Assembly (NCBI GenBank): GCA_937997355.1
Contig: CALKTZ010000521.1
Span: forward strand, 1 to 6,035
DNA from: an uncultured Planctomycetales bacterium
GTDB lineage: Bacteria; Planctomycetota; Planctomycetia; Isosphaerales; Isosphaeraceae
DNA length: 6,035 nt
Direction: 5' to 3'
This document shows, piece by piece, positions 5,334 to 6,035 of this stretch (its first letter is position 1; every line of letters begins with the position of its first letter). The notes beneath the pieces are model-generated. The model made no database searches, had not been told where the DNA came from, and saw nothing but the letters and a program-made list of their open reading frames with translations. A program made the position numbers and the translations under genes.

Positions 5334-6035
5334 ATGTCCCATCCCCGTATAGCGACAATTCCCCTTCGAATGCGCCGTGGTTTCACATTGATCGAGTTAT
5401 TGGTGGTGATCGCAATCATCGCGGTCTTGATCGGCCTGCTCCTGCCCGCAGTTCAATCCGCCCGCGAGGCGGCCAGACGCATTCAATGCACGAATAACCT
5501 CAAGCAAATCGCAACACCGTGCTTCCCCCCGGTGCGCTCTACATGGGCGTTGTTGGTGTCAATGGCGTGAGTCCTCCTCCCGCCTTGAACCGGCAACGGA
5601 GTTACCTGGTGAATTTGCTCCAGTTTCTGGAGCAAGGGAATGCGTACAACGCCTTCAACCAGAACTATCACGCCTACACCTGCCCGAACACGACCGTGAT
5701 CACCCTGGGCATGTCGTCCTGCTGGTGCCCGAGCGACCCGATCGTGATGCAGCCGGTGAACATGGGGCCGCCTCAATATTTCGCCGGGTGGTGTCCGGGT
5801 GGCGCACCTTTCATGCGATATACCTCTTATCTCGGGAATGCCGGAAGTTGGTTTACCAGCGTTGCCCGGACGGCATCAAACTGGGATGCAATCAATGCCC
5901 AAATGAACGGCGTCATCTACTACGATTCCAAGATCAGCATCGGCAGCATCACCGACGGAACGAGTAACACCTTCCTGCTTGGCGAAGCGGTTTACGGCGC
6001 TACCGATTCCGGGGGGGGAGCTCATTGGTGGGTTT
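5334..6035 (+). pseudogene. DUF1559 prepilin-like protein, frameshifted and cut by the window end
   Basis: The first frame (5334-5570) gives a type IV pilin-like leader: basic MSHPRIATIPLRMRRG, prepilin peptidase site G16/F17 with Glu at mature position 5 (FTLIELL), a hydrophobic helix to about residue 38, then LLPAVQSAREAARR and the conserved CTNNLKQI. After codon 59 it leaves the family and stops 19 codons later. The second frame (from about 5513, open through 6035) resumes the family: NTVLPPGALYMG, the WCPSDP motif, YTSYLGNAG, and SIGSITDGTSNTFLLGEA, a DUF1559 signature. The LALHNYH-type segment that normally joins NNLKQI to PPG is missing in either frame. One internal deletion of about 28-34 nt (length one more than a multiple of three) explains both. 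Such proteins are envelope-associated pseudopilins of unknown function, present in many copies in planctomycetes. A gene caller may instead show two genes, the second from ATG 5543. The 3' end lies outside the window. Confidence 0.8.

Overview
The window looks like chromosomal DNA from a planctomycete, most plausibly a GC-rich member of the Isosphaeraceae/Gemmataceae type. The evidence is a DUF1559 prepilin-like gene with the RRG/FTLIELL leader, a secreted Gfo/Idh/MocA-type protein with a GIIGLDTSH nucleotide-fold motif, and a secreted CBM9-like protein. All three are family types strongly expanded in that phylum. The genus is inference; no rRNA, tRNA or marker gene is present.

Layout. Positions 1-132 hold no gene. 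A two-gene leftward unit follows in transcription order: a Sec-exported Gfo/Idh/MocA-family protein (2707 to 1676), then an MFS transporter of the anion:cation symporter type (1548 to 133). They are separated by 127 nt containing a strong stem-loop. A 240-bp divergent intergenic region (2708-2947) carries overlapping GC-rich palindromes. To its right a secreted CBM9-like protein (2948-4072) is transcribed rightward and followed by a probable terminator. Next comes a nested inverted-repeat element (4152-4273), then an AT-richer non-coding stretch with several short dyads. After that come a small lipoprotein gene (4743-4982), a second non-coding leader with a GC-rich hairpin, and a DUF1559 prepilin-like gene (5334 to beyond the window end). 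The last gene is broken by a frameshift that coincides with loss of a conserved segment.

How the genes may work together. The left half is consistent with handling of a carbohydrate-derived acid or sugar. The CBM9-like protein and the Gfo/Idh/MocA-type protein carry export signals and would act outside the inner membrane, and the MFS carrier would import a small organic anion. The substrate cannot be read from the sequence, and the functional link is inference from adjacency. The right half looks like an ordinary planctomycete cell-envelope region (small lipoprotein plus pseudopilin-like protein), with the DUF1559 copy apparently decayed.

I did not find a clearly novel system. The points most worth a second look are the REPIN/MITE-like nested repeat, the repeated GGTATTTG/GTCAAAT elements in front of the lipoprotein gene, the atypical motifs of the exported Gfo/Idh/MocA protein, and the nature of the DUF1559 frameshift.
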